Positions 10,171-21,246 are shown, numbered from the stretch's first letter. The stretch is 64,000 bases of DNA from Bacteroidota bacterium (GCA_947449315.1 CANFRC010000001.1:173793-237792), one strand, 5' to 3'. Numbers and translations: made by a program. The notes: generated by a model not told the origin, from the sequence alone.

Positions 10171-11631
10171 ATGAAAAAGATAATTGGAGCTTTCGTAATC
10201 GCGAGCATTGGCGGAATAACAGCGCTAGGTCTGAATCGACTTTTTGAACAAAAATCAAATTTACAAACCTCACAAATTGCCTATCAGCTTCCGGCAAAAT
10301 ATGTAAATATGCCAAGCGTTTCCACTGAAAATGCAGTAGATTTTACTACCGCTGCAGAAATGTCAGTACACTCGGTTGTTAATGTAAAAACAACCTACCC
10401 CCTTCAAACACAAAATCAATACCTATACGATCCCTTTCGCGACTTTTTTGGACAACGTGAGCCAAAACAGCAAGAAGCGCCTATGGCAACGGGCTCAGGG
10501 GTGATCATTTCTCAAGATGGTTATGTGGTAACCAACAACCACGTTGTAGATGGGGCTGAAAAGGTAGAAATCACATTAAATGATAAACGCAGTTATACTG
10601 CAGAAGTAATAGGTAAAGACCCTACAACAGACTTGGCTTTACTTAAAATAAAAGAAACGGATCTTCCTTTTATTAATTATGGAAATTCAGATAATGTAAA
10701 AGTAGGCGAATGGGTTTTAGCAGTGGGAAATCCTTTTAATTTGAATTCTACCGTAACCGCAGGTATTATTAGCGCAAAAGGCAGAAATATTGGTTTACTA
10801 GAGCGTGACGTTACCAGAGGTCAGTTCTCAATTGAATCCTATCTACAAACAGATGCTGCTGTAAATCCAGGAAACAGTGGCGGTGCATTAGTCAATACAA
10901 AAGGAGAATTGGTTGGAATAAATTCAGCCATTGCTTCAAATACAGGGTCTTATACAGGATACTCATTTGCGATCCCCGTTAATTTAGCTCGGAAAGTTGT
11001 AGCGGACTTGCTTGAGTTTGGCGAAGTTCAACGTGCATTTTTAGGCATAAGTATTAAAGATTTGGATGGTAAATTGGCGAAAGAAAAAAGTGTCAATGAA
11101 ATTAAAGGTGTTTACGTAAATGGCGTCAGTTCTGGTGGTTCGGGCGAAGAAGCAGGTATTATTGAAGGAGATGTGATAACAAAAATTGGGGATGCTGCTG
11201 TAAACAATGTTCCTGAACTTCAAGAACAGGTAAGTCGGTACAGACCTGGGAACAAAATTAATATAACCCTAAACAGAAACAATCAAGAAAAGATAGTAGC
11301 TGTGGTTTTAAAAAACAAGAATGGTAACACAGATATTGTTGAAAAACCTAAAATAGAAGTCGTTTCTACCTTAGGTGCAACATTTGAAGCGGTTAGTGCT
11401 GAGGATTTAAAAAAACTGAATATTGAGAATGGTTTACGCGTGACAAAACTGAATGCAGGCAAGTTAGCCTCTGCAGGAATAAAGGAAGGATTTATTATTA
11501 CAAGTGTTGATAAGAAGAAGATCTCATCAATAGAAGATGTAAAAGCAACACTTGAAAATAAAAAAGGGGGTGTATTAATAGAAGGAGTTTACTCCAACGG
11601 AATGAGAGCTTATTACGGATTTGGAATGTAG
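10171..11631 (+). CDS. degQ: Do/DegQ family serine endopeptidase (HtrA) with PDZ domains
   Basis: Signal peptide, VTNNHVV, TDLALLKI, GNSGGALVN catalytic motifs, PDZ regions. Confidence 0.93.
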   Translation: MKKIIGAFVIASIGGITALGLNRLFEQKSNLQTSQIAYQLPAKYVNMPSVSTENAVDFTTAAEMSVHSVVNVKTTYPLQTQNQYLYDPFRDFFGQREPKQQEAPMATGSGVIISQDGYVVTNNHVVDGAEKVEITLNDKRSYTAEVIGKDPTTDLALLKIKETDLPFINYGNSDNVKVGEWVLAVGNPFNLNSTVTAGIISAKGRNIGLLERDVTRGQFSIESYLQTDAAVNPGNSGGALVNTKGELVGINSAIASNTGSYTGYSFAIPVNLARKVVADLLEFGEVQRAFLGISIKDLDGKLAKEKSVNEIKGVYVNGVSSGGSGEEAGIIEGDVITKIGDAAVNNVPELQEQVSRYRPGNKINITLNRNNQEKIVAVVLKNKNGNTDIVEKPKIEVVSTLGATFEAVSAEDLKKLNIENGLRVTKLNAGKLASAGIKEGFIITSVDKKKISSIEDVKATLENKKGGVLIEGVYSNGMRAYYGFGM

Positions 11632-11668
11632 TGAGGAAAAATTAATAAACAACTGAAATGGTTTTCAT

Positions 11669-11706
11669 CGATAAAAAAAGCCTCTTAATACTGGCTTTTT
11701 TTATCG
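11669..11706 (+). terminator. Rho-independent terminator after degQ
   Basis: Perfect 14-bp inverted repeat cgataaaaaaagcc / ggctttttttatcg. Confidence 0.8.
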
Positions 11707-11774
11707 TCAGTCTAATTAATTACAGATTGTTAACAGTCAGCGAGTTGCGAAAAGTTATTTTAAGATAAAAACAA

Positions 11775-11807
11775 TTGTAAAAAACAAAGAGTTTTAAAGT
11801 ACATTTG
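11775..11807 (+). promoter_or_regulatory. Candidate Bacteroidota promoter of the sigma factor gene
   Basis: TTG - 22 nt - TACATTTG, matching the -33 / TAnnTTTG -7 pattern, ~40 bp upstream of the ATG. Confidence 0.55.
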
Positions 11808-11848
11808 CAATTGGAATTAAATAAGTAAATAAAACATCCAAATAGTCC

Positions 11849-12712
11849 ATGAGACAACTCAAAATAACCAAATCGATAACCAACCGTGAAAGTGCATCAT
11901 TAGATAAATATCTTCAAGAAATAGGCCGCGAAGAGTTGATTACAGCAGAAGAAGAAGTAATTTTAGCAGTAAAGATAAGAGCAGGCGATCAAGTTGCTTT
12001 AGAAAAGTTAACAAAATCAAATTTACGTTTCGTTGTTTCTGTTGCGAAACAATATCAGAATCAAGGATTAAGTTTACCTGATTTAATCAACGAAGGGAAT
12101 TTAGGTTTGATAAAAGCGGCTAAGCGTTTTGATGAAACACGTGGGTTTAAGTTTATTTCCTATGCGGTTTGGTGGATCCGTCAATCAATTCTTCAGGCGT
12201 TAGCAGAACAATCACGTATCGTTCGTTTGCCATTGAATCAGGTTGGTTCTTTGAACAAGATCAATAAAGCATATTCCCGCCTAGAACAACAATTTGAACG
12301 CGAACCAAGTGCTGAAGAATTATCAGAAATATTAGAACTACCACAAGATAAAGTAGCTGATACCATGAGAGTATCTGGTCGCCATGTTTCTATGGATGCT
12401 CCTTTTGTGAATGGTGAAGAAAATAGTTTGTTAGACGTATTGGTAAATCATGATTCCCCGCGTGCTGACAATGAATTAATGAATGAATCATTGCAACGTG
12501 AAATTGAGCGCTCACTTTCTACACTTACAGAAAGAGAACGCGATGTTGTAAGATTATTCTTTGGTATCGGAATCAACCACGGATTGACTTTGGAAGAAAT
12601 TGGTGCAAAATTCGATCTTACTCGTGAACGTGTTCGTCAAATTAAAGAAAAAGCAATACGAAGATTACGTCATAACTCTCGAAGCAAATTGCTAAAAACA
12701 TATTTAGGATAA
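11849..12712 (+). CDS. rpoD: RNA polymerase primary sigma factor (RpoD/SigA, short Bacteroidota type)
   Basis: [37 protein letters not shown], region 4 [28 protein letters not shown]; lacks region 1.1. Confidence 0.95.
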   Translation: MRQLKITKSITNRESASLDKYLQEIGREELITAEEEVILAVKIRAGDQVALEKLTKSNLRFVVSVAKQYQNQGLSLPDLINEGNLGLIKAAKRFDETRGFKFISYAVWWIRQSILQALAEQSRIVRLPLNQVGSLNKINKAYSRLEQQFEREPSAEELSEILELPQDKVADTMRVSGRHVSMDAPFVNGEENSLLDVLVNHDSPRADNELMNESLQREIERSLSTLTERERDVVRLFFGIGINHGLTLEEIGAKFDLTRERVRQIKEKAIRRLRHNSRSKLLKTYLG

Positions 12713-12739
12713 ACCTAAAAAAATCCGAAAGGCAATACA

Positions 12740-12801
12740 TCCGCAGAACATTCAGTTGAAAACTAAAAATAAGTTTTACTGATGTTTCTGCGGTTATTTT
12801 T
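12740..12801 (+). terminator. Probable intrinsic terminator after rpoD
   Basis: ccgcagaacat ... atgtttctgcgg stem with one bulge, followed by a T-run. Confidence 0.55.
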
Positions 12802-12861
12802 TTATTTTTAATGCGCAAAAAATAACGCATCAAAAAACTTTAAATTATAATCTCTTAAAAT

Positions 12862-14340
12862 ATGACACTTGAAACAATGGAGCCGACAAAAGGAAACACT
12901 AGCGGTTCGTATGAAACGGAATTAAATGATTGGATAAACCATGAAAAGGCTGCGATAGATTTAATTGGAATAATCGGGAAAATGTGGTTTGAAAAATCAA
13001 TTGAAATTATTCTTTTCAGAAATCAATTGGTGGACAGAAGTGCTAGCGAAATAATGAATTTGCATCATTATGCTAAAAATATTGTAAAGAAAGTAATCAC
13101 GATCGAAGAAACATTATCCATTGCCTCACAAATTTCTAAAATGGATGTTTGCCCTTCTCGAATTGATATTGGGAAATTAGCATTTGAATGGCAACAAGAA
13201 GGGACACAATTTAAAACGATCGAAGACTTCTTAAATAATAAATTAGTTGAACTTGTTGGTAAAAAACACACCATCACTCCAAAAGACGTTGTATTGTTTG
13301 GATTTGGACGTATTGGCCGTTTAGCTGCTCGTGAATTAATTGCACAAGCAGGTAAAGGTGAACAGTTACGTTTAAAAGCAATTGTAACTCGTGGAAGCAG
13401 CAATGAAGAAATAATAAAGCGTGCCGACTTATTACGCACCGATTCTGTACACGGTGTTTTCCCTGGCACTATCATCGAAGATCTAGAGAAAAAAGCATTG
13501 ATCATTAACGGTCATACTGTTTATATGATCGATGCAAAAAATCCGGAGGATGTTGATTATACAAAATACGGTATCAACAATGCCTTGTTAATAGACAACA
13601 CCGGCGTTTTTAGAGACAAAGCTGAATTGAGTAGACATTTAAAAGCAAAAGGAATTACAAAAGTATTATTAACAGCACCTGCGAAAGACATTCCAAACGT
13701 TGTTCATGGAGTGAATCATCACACGATCGATCTAAAAACAGACGATATTCTTTCCGCTGCCTCTTGTACAACAAATGCAATTATGCCCGTTTTACAGGTT
13801 GTACATACTAAACTTGGAATTGTACGTGGGCATATTGAAACGGTTCACTCCTACACCAACGACCAAAATTTATTGGACAACTACCATAAAAAATATCGCA
13901 GAGGACGCTCTGCAGCATTGAATATGGTTATTACAGAGACGGGTGCAGAGAGTGCCTTAAAAAAAGTATTACCTCAATTGTCGGGAAAATTCACTGCGAA
14001 TTCTGTACGTGTCCCTACACCAAATGTTTCTTTAGCTATATTGAGCATGACCATTGATAAAGAAGTAACAAAGGATGAAGTCAATGAAATTCTAAAGGAT
14101 GCTGCTTTAAATGGTGGATTGGTTGAACAAATTCAATACATGAATTCAAATGAATTAGTTTCTACGGATGTGATTGGAAATCCTTGCCCATCTGTATTTG
14201 ATAGTCAGGCTACTATTGTTGGCCCTGATAAAAAGAATATTGTGTTGTATGTTTGGTATGATAATGAATATGGATATACACGCCAGGTAATTCGTTTTTC
14301 AAAATTTATTGCGGAAGTAAGAAGAATGGTTTATTATTAA
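12862..14340 (+). CDS. gap: Glyceraldehyde-3-phosphate dehydrogenase, long form with N-terminal extension
   Basis: GFGRIGRLAARE, SAASCTTNA, HSYTNDQN, WYDNEYGYTRQ motifs; ~145 aa before the Rossmann motif. Confidence 0.93.
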   Translation: MTLETMEPTKGNTSGSYETELNDWINHEKAAIDLIGIIGKMWFEKSIEIILFRNQLVDRSASEIMNLHHYAKNIVKKVITIEETLSIASQISKMDVCPSRIDIGKLAFEWQQEGTQFKTIEDFLNNKLVELVGKKHTITPKDVVLFGFGRIGRLAARELIAQAGKGEQLRLKAIVTRGSSNEEIIKRADLLRTDSVHGVFPGTIIEDLEKKALIINGHTVYMIDAKNPEDVDYTKYGINNALLIDNTGVFRDKAELSRHLKAKGITKVLLTAPAKDIPNVVHGVNHHTIDLKTDDILSAASCTTNAIMPVLQVVHTKLGIVRGHIETVHSYTNDQNLLDNYHKKYRRGRSAALNMVITETGAESALKKVLPQLSGKFTANSVRVPTPNVSLAILSMTIDKEVTKDEVNEILKDAALNGGLVEQIQYMNSNELVSTDVIGNPCPSVFDSQATIVGPDKKNIVLYVWYDNEYGYTRQVIRFSKFIAEVRRMVYY

Positions 14341-14360
14341 AATAGACCTACTATTTGAAA

Positions 14361-14400
14361 TAAAAAATCCCTCGAGTCAATTGACTCGAGGGATTTTTTA
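14361..14400. terminator. Bidirectional terminator, perfect 40-bp palindrome between convergent gap and dapA
   Basis: taaaaaatccctcgagtcaa|ttgactcgagggatttttta: the second half is the exact reverse complement of the first. Confidence 0.85.
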
Positions 14401-14415
14401 TTCATAAAAGAATTT

Positions 14416-15306
14416 CTATTTATACATTGCTACTAACTCTGCCAAAGCATTTTGAGTCGCTTTATTTACCTTAACAAGAGGCAAACGTACGATTGAATTA
14501 CAAATTTTCATCATCTCCAAAACAGCCTTTATTCCTGCAGGATTGCCATCAGCAAATAATTGCTCTATAATATCTGTCAATTTATAATGTAATTTTTGTG
14601 CTTCTTTTACATTTCCGGCTAATATCTGACGAGTCATTTCAGAAAAATCTTTTGGAAATGCATTTGCTACAACAGAAATAACACCATCGGCTCCACTGGC
14701 AATCATAGGAAGTGTTAGCATATCATCACCTGAAATAACCAGAAAATCTTTCGGTTTATTTTTAATGATTTTCATACATTGTTCTATGTTTCCAGAAGCT
14801 TCTTTTATTGCAATAATATTTTTAAAATCTTCAGCTAATTTTATTGTTGTTTCAGATGCAATGTTCGAACTCGTTCTTCCAGGAACATTATACAAGATGA
14901 CTGGAACAGGAGATTCTTCAGAAATAGCCTTGTAATGCTGATATATACCTCTTTGATTTGGTTTATTATAATACGGCGAAACTGAAAGGATTGCATCAAT
15001 ATGATTAAAATCGGATGATTTTTTTAAACTCGTTACTATTTCGTGTGTATTATTTCCTCCCAATCCTAAAACAATAGGAACTCGTTTATCTACATTTTCA
15101 ATAACATGAGTTACAATTGATTGCTTTTCTTCTTTACTCAAGGTAACTGATTCACCTGTTGTTCCAAGAACAACAATGTATTCTACATTTCCTTTAACAA
15201 CAAAATCAACAAGTTTTCCGAGTGATTTATAATCGACGGTGTTGTCTTTATTAAATGGCGTGACAATAGCCACTCCTGTACCTTTAAATTTCGAGGTTTT
15301 ACTCAT
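14416..15306 (-). CDS. dapA: 4-hydroxy-tetrahydrodipicolinate synthase
   Basis: GTTGESVTLSKEE, YNVPGRTS, IKEASGN, SGDD motifs. Confidence 0.96.
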   Translation of the reverse strand: MSKTSKFKGTGVAIVTPFNKDNTVDYKSLGKLVDFVVKGNVEYIVVLGTTGESVTLSKEEKQSIVTHVIENVDKRVPIVLGLGGNNTHEIVTSLKKSSDFNHIDAILSVSPYYNKPNQRGIYQHYKAISEESPVPVILYNVPGRTSSNIASETTIKLAEDFKNIIAIKEASGNIEQCMKIIKNKPKDFLVISGDDMLTLPMIASGADGVISVVANAFPKDFSEMTRQILAGNVKEAQKLHYKLTDIIEQLFADGNPAGIKAVLEMMKICNSIVRLPLVKVNKATQNALAELVAMYK

Positions 15307-15488
15307 GATTTGAACAATAAATTTTGAACTTTTCGTAAAGATAGGTTGATTTATTTAAGGGAATCAAAAAACGGAATATTTTTTTGTACAAAGAGCAGAT
15401 CTATTTATTAATAATACAACATCACAATCAAGCCTTTCTATAAAAGTAAATTTACGTTAAAACTAAAGTTTAACAGCTTATTAATGTA

Positions 15489-15496
15489 TACATTTG
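15489..15496 (+). promoter_or_regulatory. Candidate Bacteroidota -7 element
   Basis: TACATTTG 23 bp upstream of the CDS at 15519. Confidence 0.4.
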
Positions 15497-15518
15497 AAAT
15501 GTAAAAAATAGAAATACC

Positions 15519-17999
15519 TTGTACATCATTATGCATAAAAAAAAATTTTTACTTTTTTTGTGGCTTTTTCTTTTAATGCAGCATTCTATTGCGCAAAGAG
15601 ATTCTGTTCCCGAAAGAAAAACATATACCACATCACGCGCAGCTTCATCACCTAAAATTGATGGAATATTAAATGATGCAGCATGGGCAAATGTTTCTTT
15701 GATGACTGATTTTAAGCAAAAATCACCTGTTTATGGTATTGATTGTTCTCAAAACATGGAAGTAAAAATTGTGTATGACAATTCTGCTGTATATATAGGA
15801 GCCCGCTTATACGATTCGCATTGCGATAGTATTGCTTGTCAACTAGGAAATAGAGATGGAGAAGTGAATGCTGATTTCTTTGATGTTAAATTTGATACTT
15901 ATAATACTGAACAAGATGCATTTATTTTCGGGCTTTCTGCTTCAGGTGTTCAGTTCGATAGCAGGTTTACCGATGGTTTATACAATGCTGTTTGGGAAAG
16001 TTCAGTAAAAATTGATAGTATTGGTTGGGTGGTTGAAATGAAAATTCCATTTTCTGCATTGCGTTTTCCTAATAAAGATATTCAGTTATGGGGACTGCAA
16101 ATTACAAGAAGTATCAATAGAAACGGGGAATTTGATCAATGGGGATTATTACCAAATGGCGTTTCTAACTTTTATAAATATTGGGGGGTATTAAAAGGGA
16201 TTGAAAATGTAAAACAACCATTACGATTATCATTAACTCCTTATATTACGGCCTACACTTCTCATTACCCTGCCAATATAAATGGAGAAAGTAATTACGC
16301 CAGATATGTTACTGGTGGCATGGACCTAAAATATGGCATCAACGAAAGTTTCACGGTAGATGCTACCCTTCTACCCGATTTCAGCCAGGTGCAAAGTGAT
16401 AATGTTGTAAAAAATTTAAGCGCATTCGAACAACAGTATGAGGAACAAAGACCTTTCTTTCAGGAGAGCACAGACCTTTTTCAAAAAGGCGACCTGTTCT
16501 ATTCCAGAAGAATTGGAAGACGCCCATCTGGATTCTACAATGTATACAACCAATTAAGTGATAAAGAAGTTGTAGTGAAAAATCCGGATCAGGCAAAATT
16601 ATTAAATGCAACAAAAATTTCAGGACGTACACCAAACGGTTTAGGTATAGGTGTTTTAAACGCAATACTTGATAACACATACGCACTTGTGAAAGACAGT
16701 TTGGGAAATGAACGAAAAATATTAACGGAACCATTTTCTAATTATAATATTTTGGTATTTGATCAGCAATTGAAAAACAGTTCATCTGTTTATCTTATTA
16801 ATACAAATGTGAATAGAAAGTATGATGCAAATAATGCGAATGTTACCGGAGCTGGATTCGCTTTGAATAATAAAAAGAATTCCTATTCATTTTATGGACA
16901 AGGTGCCATTAGCAATGTATTTTCAAAAACGGATACAGTTCAAAATCAATACACAGACCTGTTTGGCTATCAATATTTTGTAGGAGTTGGAAAAACTTCC
17001 GGATGGTTTCAGGCAGAAGTTTATCAGGGAGCTATCAATTCTACTTTCAATATAAACGACATGGGAGTCACGCGTGAGAAAAATTTCGTAAACCATGGTG
17101 GCAATTTGAATTTTTTTCGATTCAAGCCATACAAAAAAATTCTAAACGCTCATGTTAATATTAGCTTAAATACGAATGAAAGCCTAACAACACACAGGAG
17201 AAATAATCTAGAAATTTCGTTGAATAGTGATCTAACATTCAAATCTTTTCAAAACATTTATCTAGGTGGGAGTTGTCAACCTCTAGGTGAAGTCGATAAT
17301 TATGAACCACGTGTGACAGGTCGATATTATGTAAGGCCTTCAAATTATACAGCCTGGACAGGTTTAAATTCAGATAGGCGAAAAAAACTGAGTGTTAATT
17401 TAAATTTTTATGCTGGAACAACTGGTGTGATATCTCCCACTATCGGTAATAATCCATATTTTGGAACTTCACTTGCTTCAAACATCAGAGTAAATGATAA
17501 ATTATCATTCAAAATTTCTTCTAATTACTCTGAAGATAATGGAGATAGAGGCTTTGTAAATTTTGACGAAAACAGCAACATCATATTTGGATTAAGATTC
17601 ATTAAAACTGTTGAGAATATAGTATCAGCCAATTATTTATTCAGGAACAATTTATCACTTAGCATCAGAGGAAGGCACTATTGGACTGGAGGACATTATA
17701 AAAGTTTTTATAATTTATCCGATGACGGACACTTAATAGACAATATTAGTTACGTCCAAAACCATGATTTTAATTTTAATGCTTTTAATGCAGATTTAGT
17801 TTTTAAATGGCAATTTGCTCCTGGAAGTTCCATGAATCTTGTTTGGAAAAACATTATCTATGATGAAGGTGTCATTGTAGTGAAAAATTATTCAAAAAAT
17901 TTCAGTAACACACTTGACGCAAAACAGTTGAATACGGTTTCGTTGAAAATATTGTATTATTTCGATTACCTTTACCTCAGAAAAAGAGGAACAAAATGA
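15519..17999 (+). CDS. DUF5916-type secreted/outer membrane protein with N-terminal carbohydrate-binding-9-like domain
   Basis: Signal peptide, [17 protein letters not shown]9-like start, [18 protein letters not shown], long beta-rich C-terminal region. Confidence 0.75.
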   Translation: MYIIMHKKKFLLFLWLFLLMQHSIAQRDSVPERKTYTTSRAASSPKIDGILNDAAWANVSLMTDFKQKSPVYGIDCSQNMEVKIVYDNSAVYIGARLYDSHCDSIACQLGNRDGEVNADFFDVKFDTYNTEQDAFIFGLSASGVQFDSRFTDGLYNAVWESSVKIDSIGWVVEMKIPFSALRFPNKDIQLWGLQITRSINRNGEFDQWGLLPNGVSNFYKYWGVLKGIENVKQPLRLSLTPYITAYTSHYPANINGESNYARYVTGGMDLKYGINESFTVDATLLPDFSQVQSDNVVKNLSAFEQQYEEQRPFFQESTDLFQKGDLFYSRRIGRRPSGFYNVYNQLSDKEVVVKNPDQAKLLNATKISGRTPNGLGIGVLNAILDNTYALVKDSLGNERKILTEPFSNYNILVFDQQLKNSSSVYLINTNVNRKYDANNANVTGAGFALNNKKNSYSFYGQGAISNVFSKTDTVQNQYTDLFGYQYFVGVGKTSGWFQAEVYQGAINSTFNINDMGVTREKNFVNHGGNLNFFRFKPYKKILNAHVNISLNTNESLTTHRRNNLEISLNSDLTFKSFQNIYLGGSCQPLGEVDNYEPRVTGRYYVRPSNYTAWTGLNSDRRKKLSVNLNFYAGTTGVISPTIGNNPYFGTSLASNIRVNDKLSFKISSNYSEDNGDRGFVNFDENSNIIFGLRFIKTVENIVSANYLFRNNLSLSIRGRHYWTGGHYKSFYNLSDDGHLIDNISYVQNHDFNFNAFNADLVFKWQFAPGSSMNLVWKNIIYDEGVIVVKNYSKNFSNTLDAKQLNTVSLKILYYFDYLYLRKRGTK

Positions 18000-18646
18000 T
18001 ACAAGCGAATTCATTAAAAAAATCATACGGCACACTTGATGTTTTAAAAGGAGTGAATATCTCTATTAATAAAGGGGAAGTGATCTCTATTGTTGGAGCT
18101 TCTGGAGCCGGCAAAACCACATTATTGCATATTTTAGGAACATTAGACAAGGCAGGAAGTGGAACACTACAAATAAACAATGTGACCATTTCTGGTCTTA
18201 ACGATAAAAAACTAGCTGACTTTAGAAACAAGAATATCGGTTTTGTTTTTCAATTCCATCATTTACTTCCTGAATTCACTGCGCTTGAAAATGTTTGTAT
18301 CCCTGCATTTATTGCAGGCGTATCAAAATCCAAAGCCGAAGAAAAAGCAATTGAATTGTTAACATTCCTTGGATTAAAGGACAGGATGAATCATAAACCA
18401 AATGAGTTATCTGGAGGAGAACAGCAAAGGGTTGCAGTAGCAAGAGCCTTAATTAATGACCCAGCGGTTGTATTAGCAGACGAGCCTTCCGGAAATTTGG
18501 ATTCTAAAACGGCAAAAGAATTACATCAGTTGTTTTTTACTTTGCGGGAAAAATTAAATCAGACATTTGTGATTGTGACTCATAACGAAGAGTTAGCGAA
18601 CATGGCTGATCGGAAATTAATTATGAAGGATGGAAATATTATTTAA
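17996..18646 (+). CDS. lolD: ABC transporter ATP-binding protein (LolD/MacB-like)
   Basis: GASGAGKTT Walker [16 protein letters not shown] signature, [12 protein letters not shown] Walker B; overlaps the upstream stop. Confidence 0.85.
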   Translation: MIQANSLKKSYGTLDVLKGVNISINKGEVISIVGASGAGKTTLLHILGTLDKAGSGTLQINNVTISGLNDKKLADFRNKNIGFVFQFHHLLPEFTALENVCIPAFIAGVSKSKAEEKAIELLTFLGLKDRMNHKPNELSGGEQQRVAVARALINDPAVVLADEPSGNLDSKTAKELHQLFFTLREKLNQTFVIVTHNEELANMADRKLIMKDGNII

Positions 18647-19038
18647 GTAGCTATTTTTTCTATCAACTCTTTTACTCTTCGTTCAATTTCATTTCTAACA
18701 TTATTAAACGCTTCAGGGGCTAAATTTTTCGGATCATCAAGCTTCCAATCATCTCGATGTGCTGCAATTATAAACGGACATTCATCGCCACACCCCATTG
18801 TAATGGCATAATCATATTTTATTTGAGGAATCTCATCCAACGATTTTGAATCATGCTTAGTCAGGTCGTATCCCAATTCTTTCATTGCAGCAATAGCTTT
18901 TGGGTTAACAACCCCAGATGGTCTTGAGCCGGAGCTGTATGCATCTATAATTCCTTTGCCATGTATTTTTGCAAAGGCCTCTGCCATTTGGCTTCGATTT
19001 GAATTTTCTACACAAACAAATAATACTTTTTTACGCAT
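18643..19038 (-). CDS. arsC: Arsenate reductase, thioredoxin-coupled (LMW-PTP fold)
   Basis: [17 protein letters not shown] (CX5R) plus [11 protein letters not shown]; clustered with arsR. Confidence 0.88.
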   Translation of the reverse strand: MRKKVLFVCVENSNRSQMAEAFAKIHGKGIIDAYSSGSRPSGVVNPKAIAAMKELGYDLTKHDSKSLDEIPQIKYDYAITMGCGDECPFIIAAHRDDWKLDDPKNLAPEAFNNVRNEIERRVKELIEKIAT

Positions 19039-19050
19039 ACGCTTATTAAT

Positions 19051-19710
19051 TTATTTTTGAATTCGTGAATACTTCAGATATAATTTCTTTAAACACTTAA
19101 AAACAAATAACGCAGATAAGGCTCCAATAAAAGGTGCTGTTAAATAGATCCATACCATATTTAAATTATTATTTACTATTGCGGGAGATAATGAACGAAT
19201 TGGGTTCATCGAACCTCCTGAAAAGTTTCCACCAACAAAAATGCATGTTGCAACAGCTAACCCTATTATCCAAGCCGAATAACGATTATTTGTATCAGAA
19301 ACAAATAAAATAACAAGCATTAAAAAAAGTGTGAGAACTATTTCAATGATGAAAGCCAAATAAATATTTATAGAAGGCAACGTCTCTCCAAGTGATAAAG
19401 AATTATTAAAAATAATTTTCAATAACAAAGTGCCTCCAAAAGCACCAATGGCTTGTGCCATTATATAGGGCAGAATATGTTTTTTATCTAAATCACCTTT
19501 TTGTGCAAAAGCAATGGTAACAGCAGGATTCATGTGAGCACCGCTCCACGCACCCAATATCAGAATCATTAATGCAACTACGAGTCCGGTAATAATGGAG
19601 ATGCCTGCCAAAGTAATCTTTCCATCATAAAAATGATTTAGGATAACGGATCCAGTCCCTATGAATACAAGAAAAAAAGTGGCTATTGTTTCTGAAACAT
19701 ACCTTTTCAT
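19051..19710 (-). CDS. MIP/aquaporin family channel in ars operon
   Basis: GAHMNPAVTIA and GGSMNPIRSLSPAIV boxes, six TM segments. Confidence 0.88.
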   Translation of the reverse strand: MKRYVSETIATFFLVFIGTGSVILNHFYDGKITLAGISIITGLVVALMILILGAWSGAHMNPAVTIAFAQKGDLDKKHILPYIMAQAIGAFGGTLLLKIIFNNSLSLGETLPSINIYLAFIIEIVLTLFLMLVILFVSDTNNRYSAWIIGLAVATCIFVGGNFSGGSMNPIRSLSPAIVNNNLNMVWIYLTAPFIGALSALFVFKCLKKLYLKYSRIQK

Positions 19711-19723
19711 AATTGCACTTAAT

Positions 19724-20200
19724 TTAATTGCAACAACCGCTATTTGGACTACAGCAAGACGCTGCTGAATTTTGTAGTTCTTTCAGGTTGACCTTTAATT
19801 TTTCGGGCGGAATTCCGCATTTATCTTGTGCGAGACAATTGGTTTGTTTGTTCGTCAAAAGAAAATCTTTACCGTTGAACTCTAAACCATATCGGCCTAT
19901 TGTCGCTGCCTGATATTCAATTTCAATTTCCAAGTCTTTTATACCAAGTGCTTTTTCTGACAGATCAATTATGTTTAATAATTTTATTGGTGCTAAACGG
20001 TGATCAATGTCATTTGCTTCCCACAGTTGAAAGTTCACGTATTTTTCCTCGCGAATAGTGCCACCACAATCTATAAAATTTTTGGTAGTTAATCCAACTT
20101 CTGTAATGTGAAAATATTTAGGTACAAGCTCACCATTTGGTTTTATGAAATTAATCGCATCTAATGCTTTTAATTTATTTTTTAATTCGGATAGTATCAT
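19724..20200 (-). CDS. DUF6428-type ars-operon protein with Cys-rich C-terminus
   Basis: Conserved FHITEVGLTTKNFIDCGGT...NFQLWEANDIDHRLAP; C-terminal ASCCSPNSGCCN. Confidence 0.7.
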   Translation of the reverse strand: MILSELKNKLKALDAINFIKPNGELVPKYFHITEVGLTTKNFIDCGGTIREEKYVNFQLWEANDIDHRLAPIKLLNIIDLSEKALGIKDLEIEIEYQAATIGRYGLEFNGKDFLLTNKQTNCLAQDKCGIPPEKLKVNLKELQNSAASCCSPNSGCCN

Positions 20201-20262
20201 TTTCGCTAGTATTATTTATTATAAATTTTGTTTTTTATATCCCAACTGGGGTAGATTCAAGA

Positions 20263-20598
20263 TTAACAGCATTTATTTTTCATGGCTTCGAACTTCATAT
20301 TAAACAATTCACCAAAAATCTCTTTTGCTTTTTTCCAATTTTCTTTATCAATGCAATAACAAACTCTTGGACCATCAATTTCCCCCGTAATCAAACCGGC
20401 CGTTTTTAATTCTTTCAAATGCTGTGAAACCGTAGATTGGGATAATGGCAAATGCGCAACAAGATCATTACAGATACATGATTTTTGTTTTACAAGAAAC
20501 TTGATGATTGCAACACGAGCCGGATGAGACAAGGCTTTAGCTATTTCGCTTGCTTTTATTTCATCGCTTTCAAATTCGGATTTTTTGCTATAGGCCAT
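20263..20598 (-). CDS. arsR: ArsR/SmtB family metalloregulator
   Basis: [49 protein letters not shown] winged HTH; C-terminal KNKCC. Confidence 0.92.
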   Translation of the reverse strand: MAYSKKSEFESDEIKASEIAKALSHPARVAIIKFLVKQKSCICNDLVAHLPLSQSTVSQHLKELKTAGLITGEIDGPRVCYCIDKENWKKAKEIFGELFNMKFEAMKNKCC

Positions 20599-20669
20599 AA
20601 ACTATTAATATATATCGCAAATATACGATTAATAATATGTCAGAGCAATTATTTGTGATTTTTTATTCT

Positions 20670-21074
20670 TTAAAAGTAGTTGTTTATTTTATCGAGAAAA
20701 GACATTGGAGCAGCGCAAGGTTTATTGGTTTTCATATCAATGAATACCAAAACCGTATTTCCAATATTTAATAATTCCCCTTTTTGATTGTAAATTTCGT
20801 AGTCGAATTCGATTTTGGCGGTAGGCTTTTCTTTTATGGTTGTCTTTACAACAAGTAAGTCGTCATACAATGCCGGTTTTAAATATTTTAATTGACAAGT
20901 ATAAACAGGAAGCATTACTCCATTATCTTCCATCTCTTTATAACTTGTGCCCAGTTGTCTCAACGCTTCTACCCTACCCACTTCGTAATATTGGGTGTAA
21001 TTACCGTAATACACATATCCCATTTTATCTGTTTCGGCATACCGAACTCGAACTGTAGTTTCTGAAATGTACAT
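20670..21074 (-). CDS. Acyl-CoA thioesterase, 4HBT/YbgC family
   Basis: VRYAETDKMGYVYYGNYTQYYEVGR hotdog motif; ORF extends to 21230 but MYISETTVRVRY at 21074 is the likelier start. Confidence 0.88.
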   Translation of the reverse strand: MYISETTVRVRYAETDKMGYVYYGNYTQYYEVGRVEALRQLGTSYKEMEDNGVMLPVYTCQLKYLKPALYDDLLVVKTTIKEKPTAKIEFDYEIYNQKGELLNIGNTVLVFIDMKTNKPCAAPMSFLDKINNYF

Positions 21075-21246
21075 ACACTTATTGTTACATTGTATTATAT
21101 TATTAAAAAACATCTTTAAAATACTATTTTTTTCGATATCATTCACATAAAATAAAAAATATTTATTATGGGTTGGATGATGTTTATACACCTCTAAATA
21201 CTTATAATTGTAATGCTTTAATTGAAACACAAAGCATCATTACTCT

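Noticed and set aside
13068-13505. 145-aa minus-strand ORF inside gap
   Set aside because: Antisense to GAPDH; no independent start signal or family resemblance
16381-16734. 117-aa minus-strand ORF inside the DUF5916 gene
   Set aside because: Antisense to a long coding frame with a signal peptide and conserved domain start
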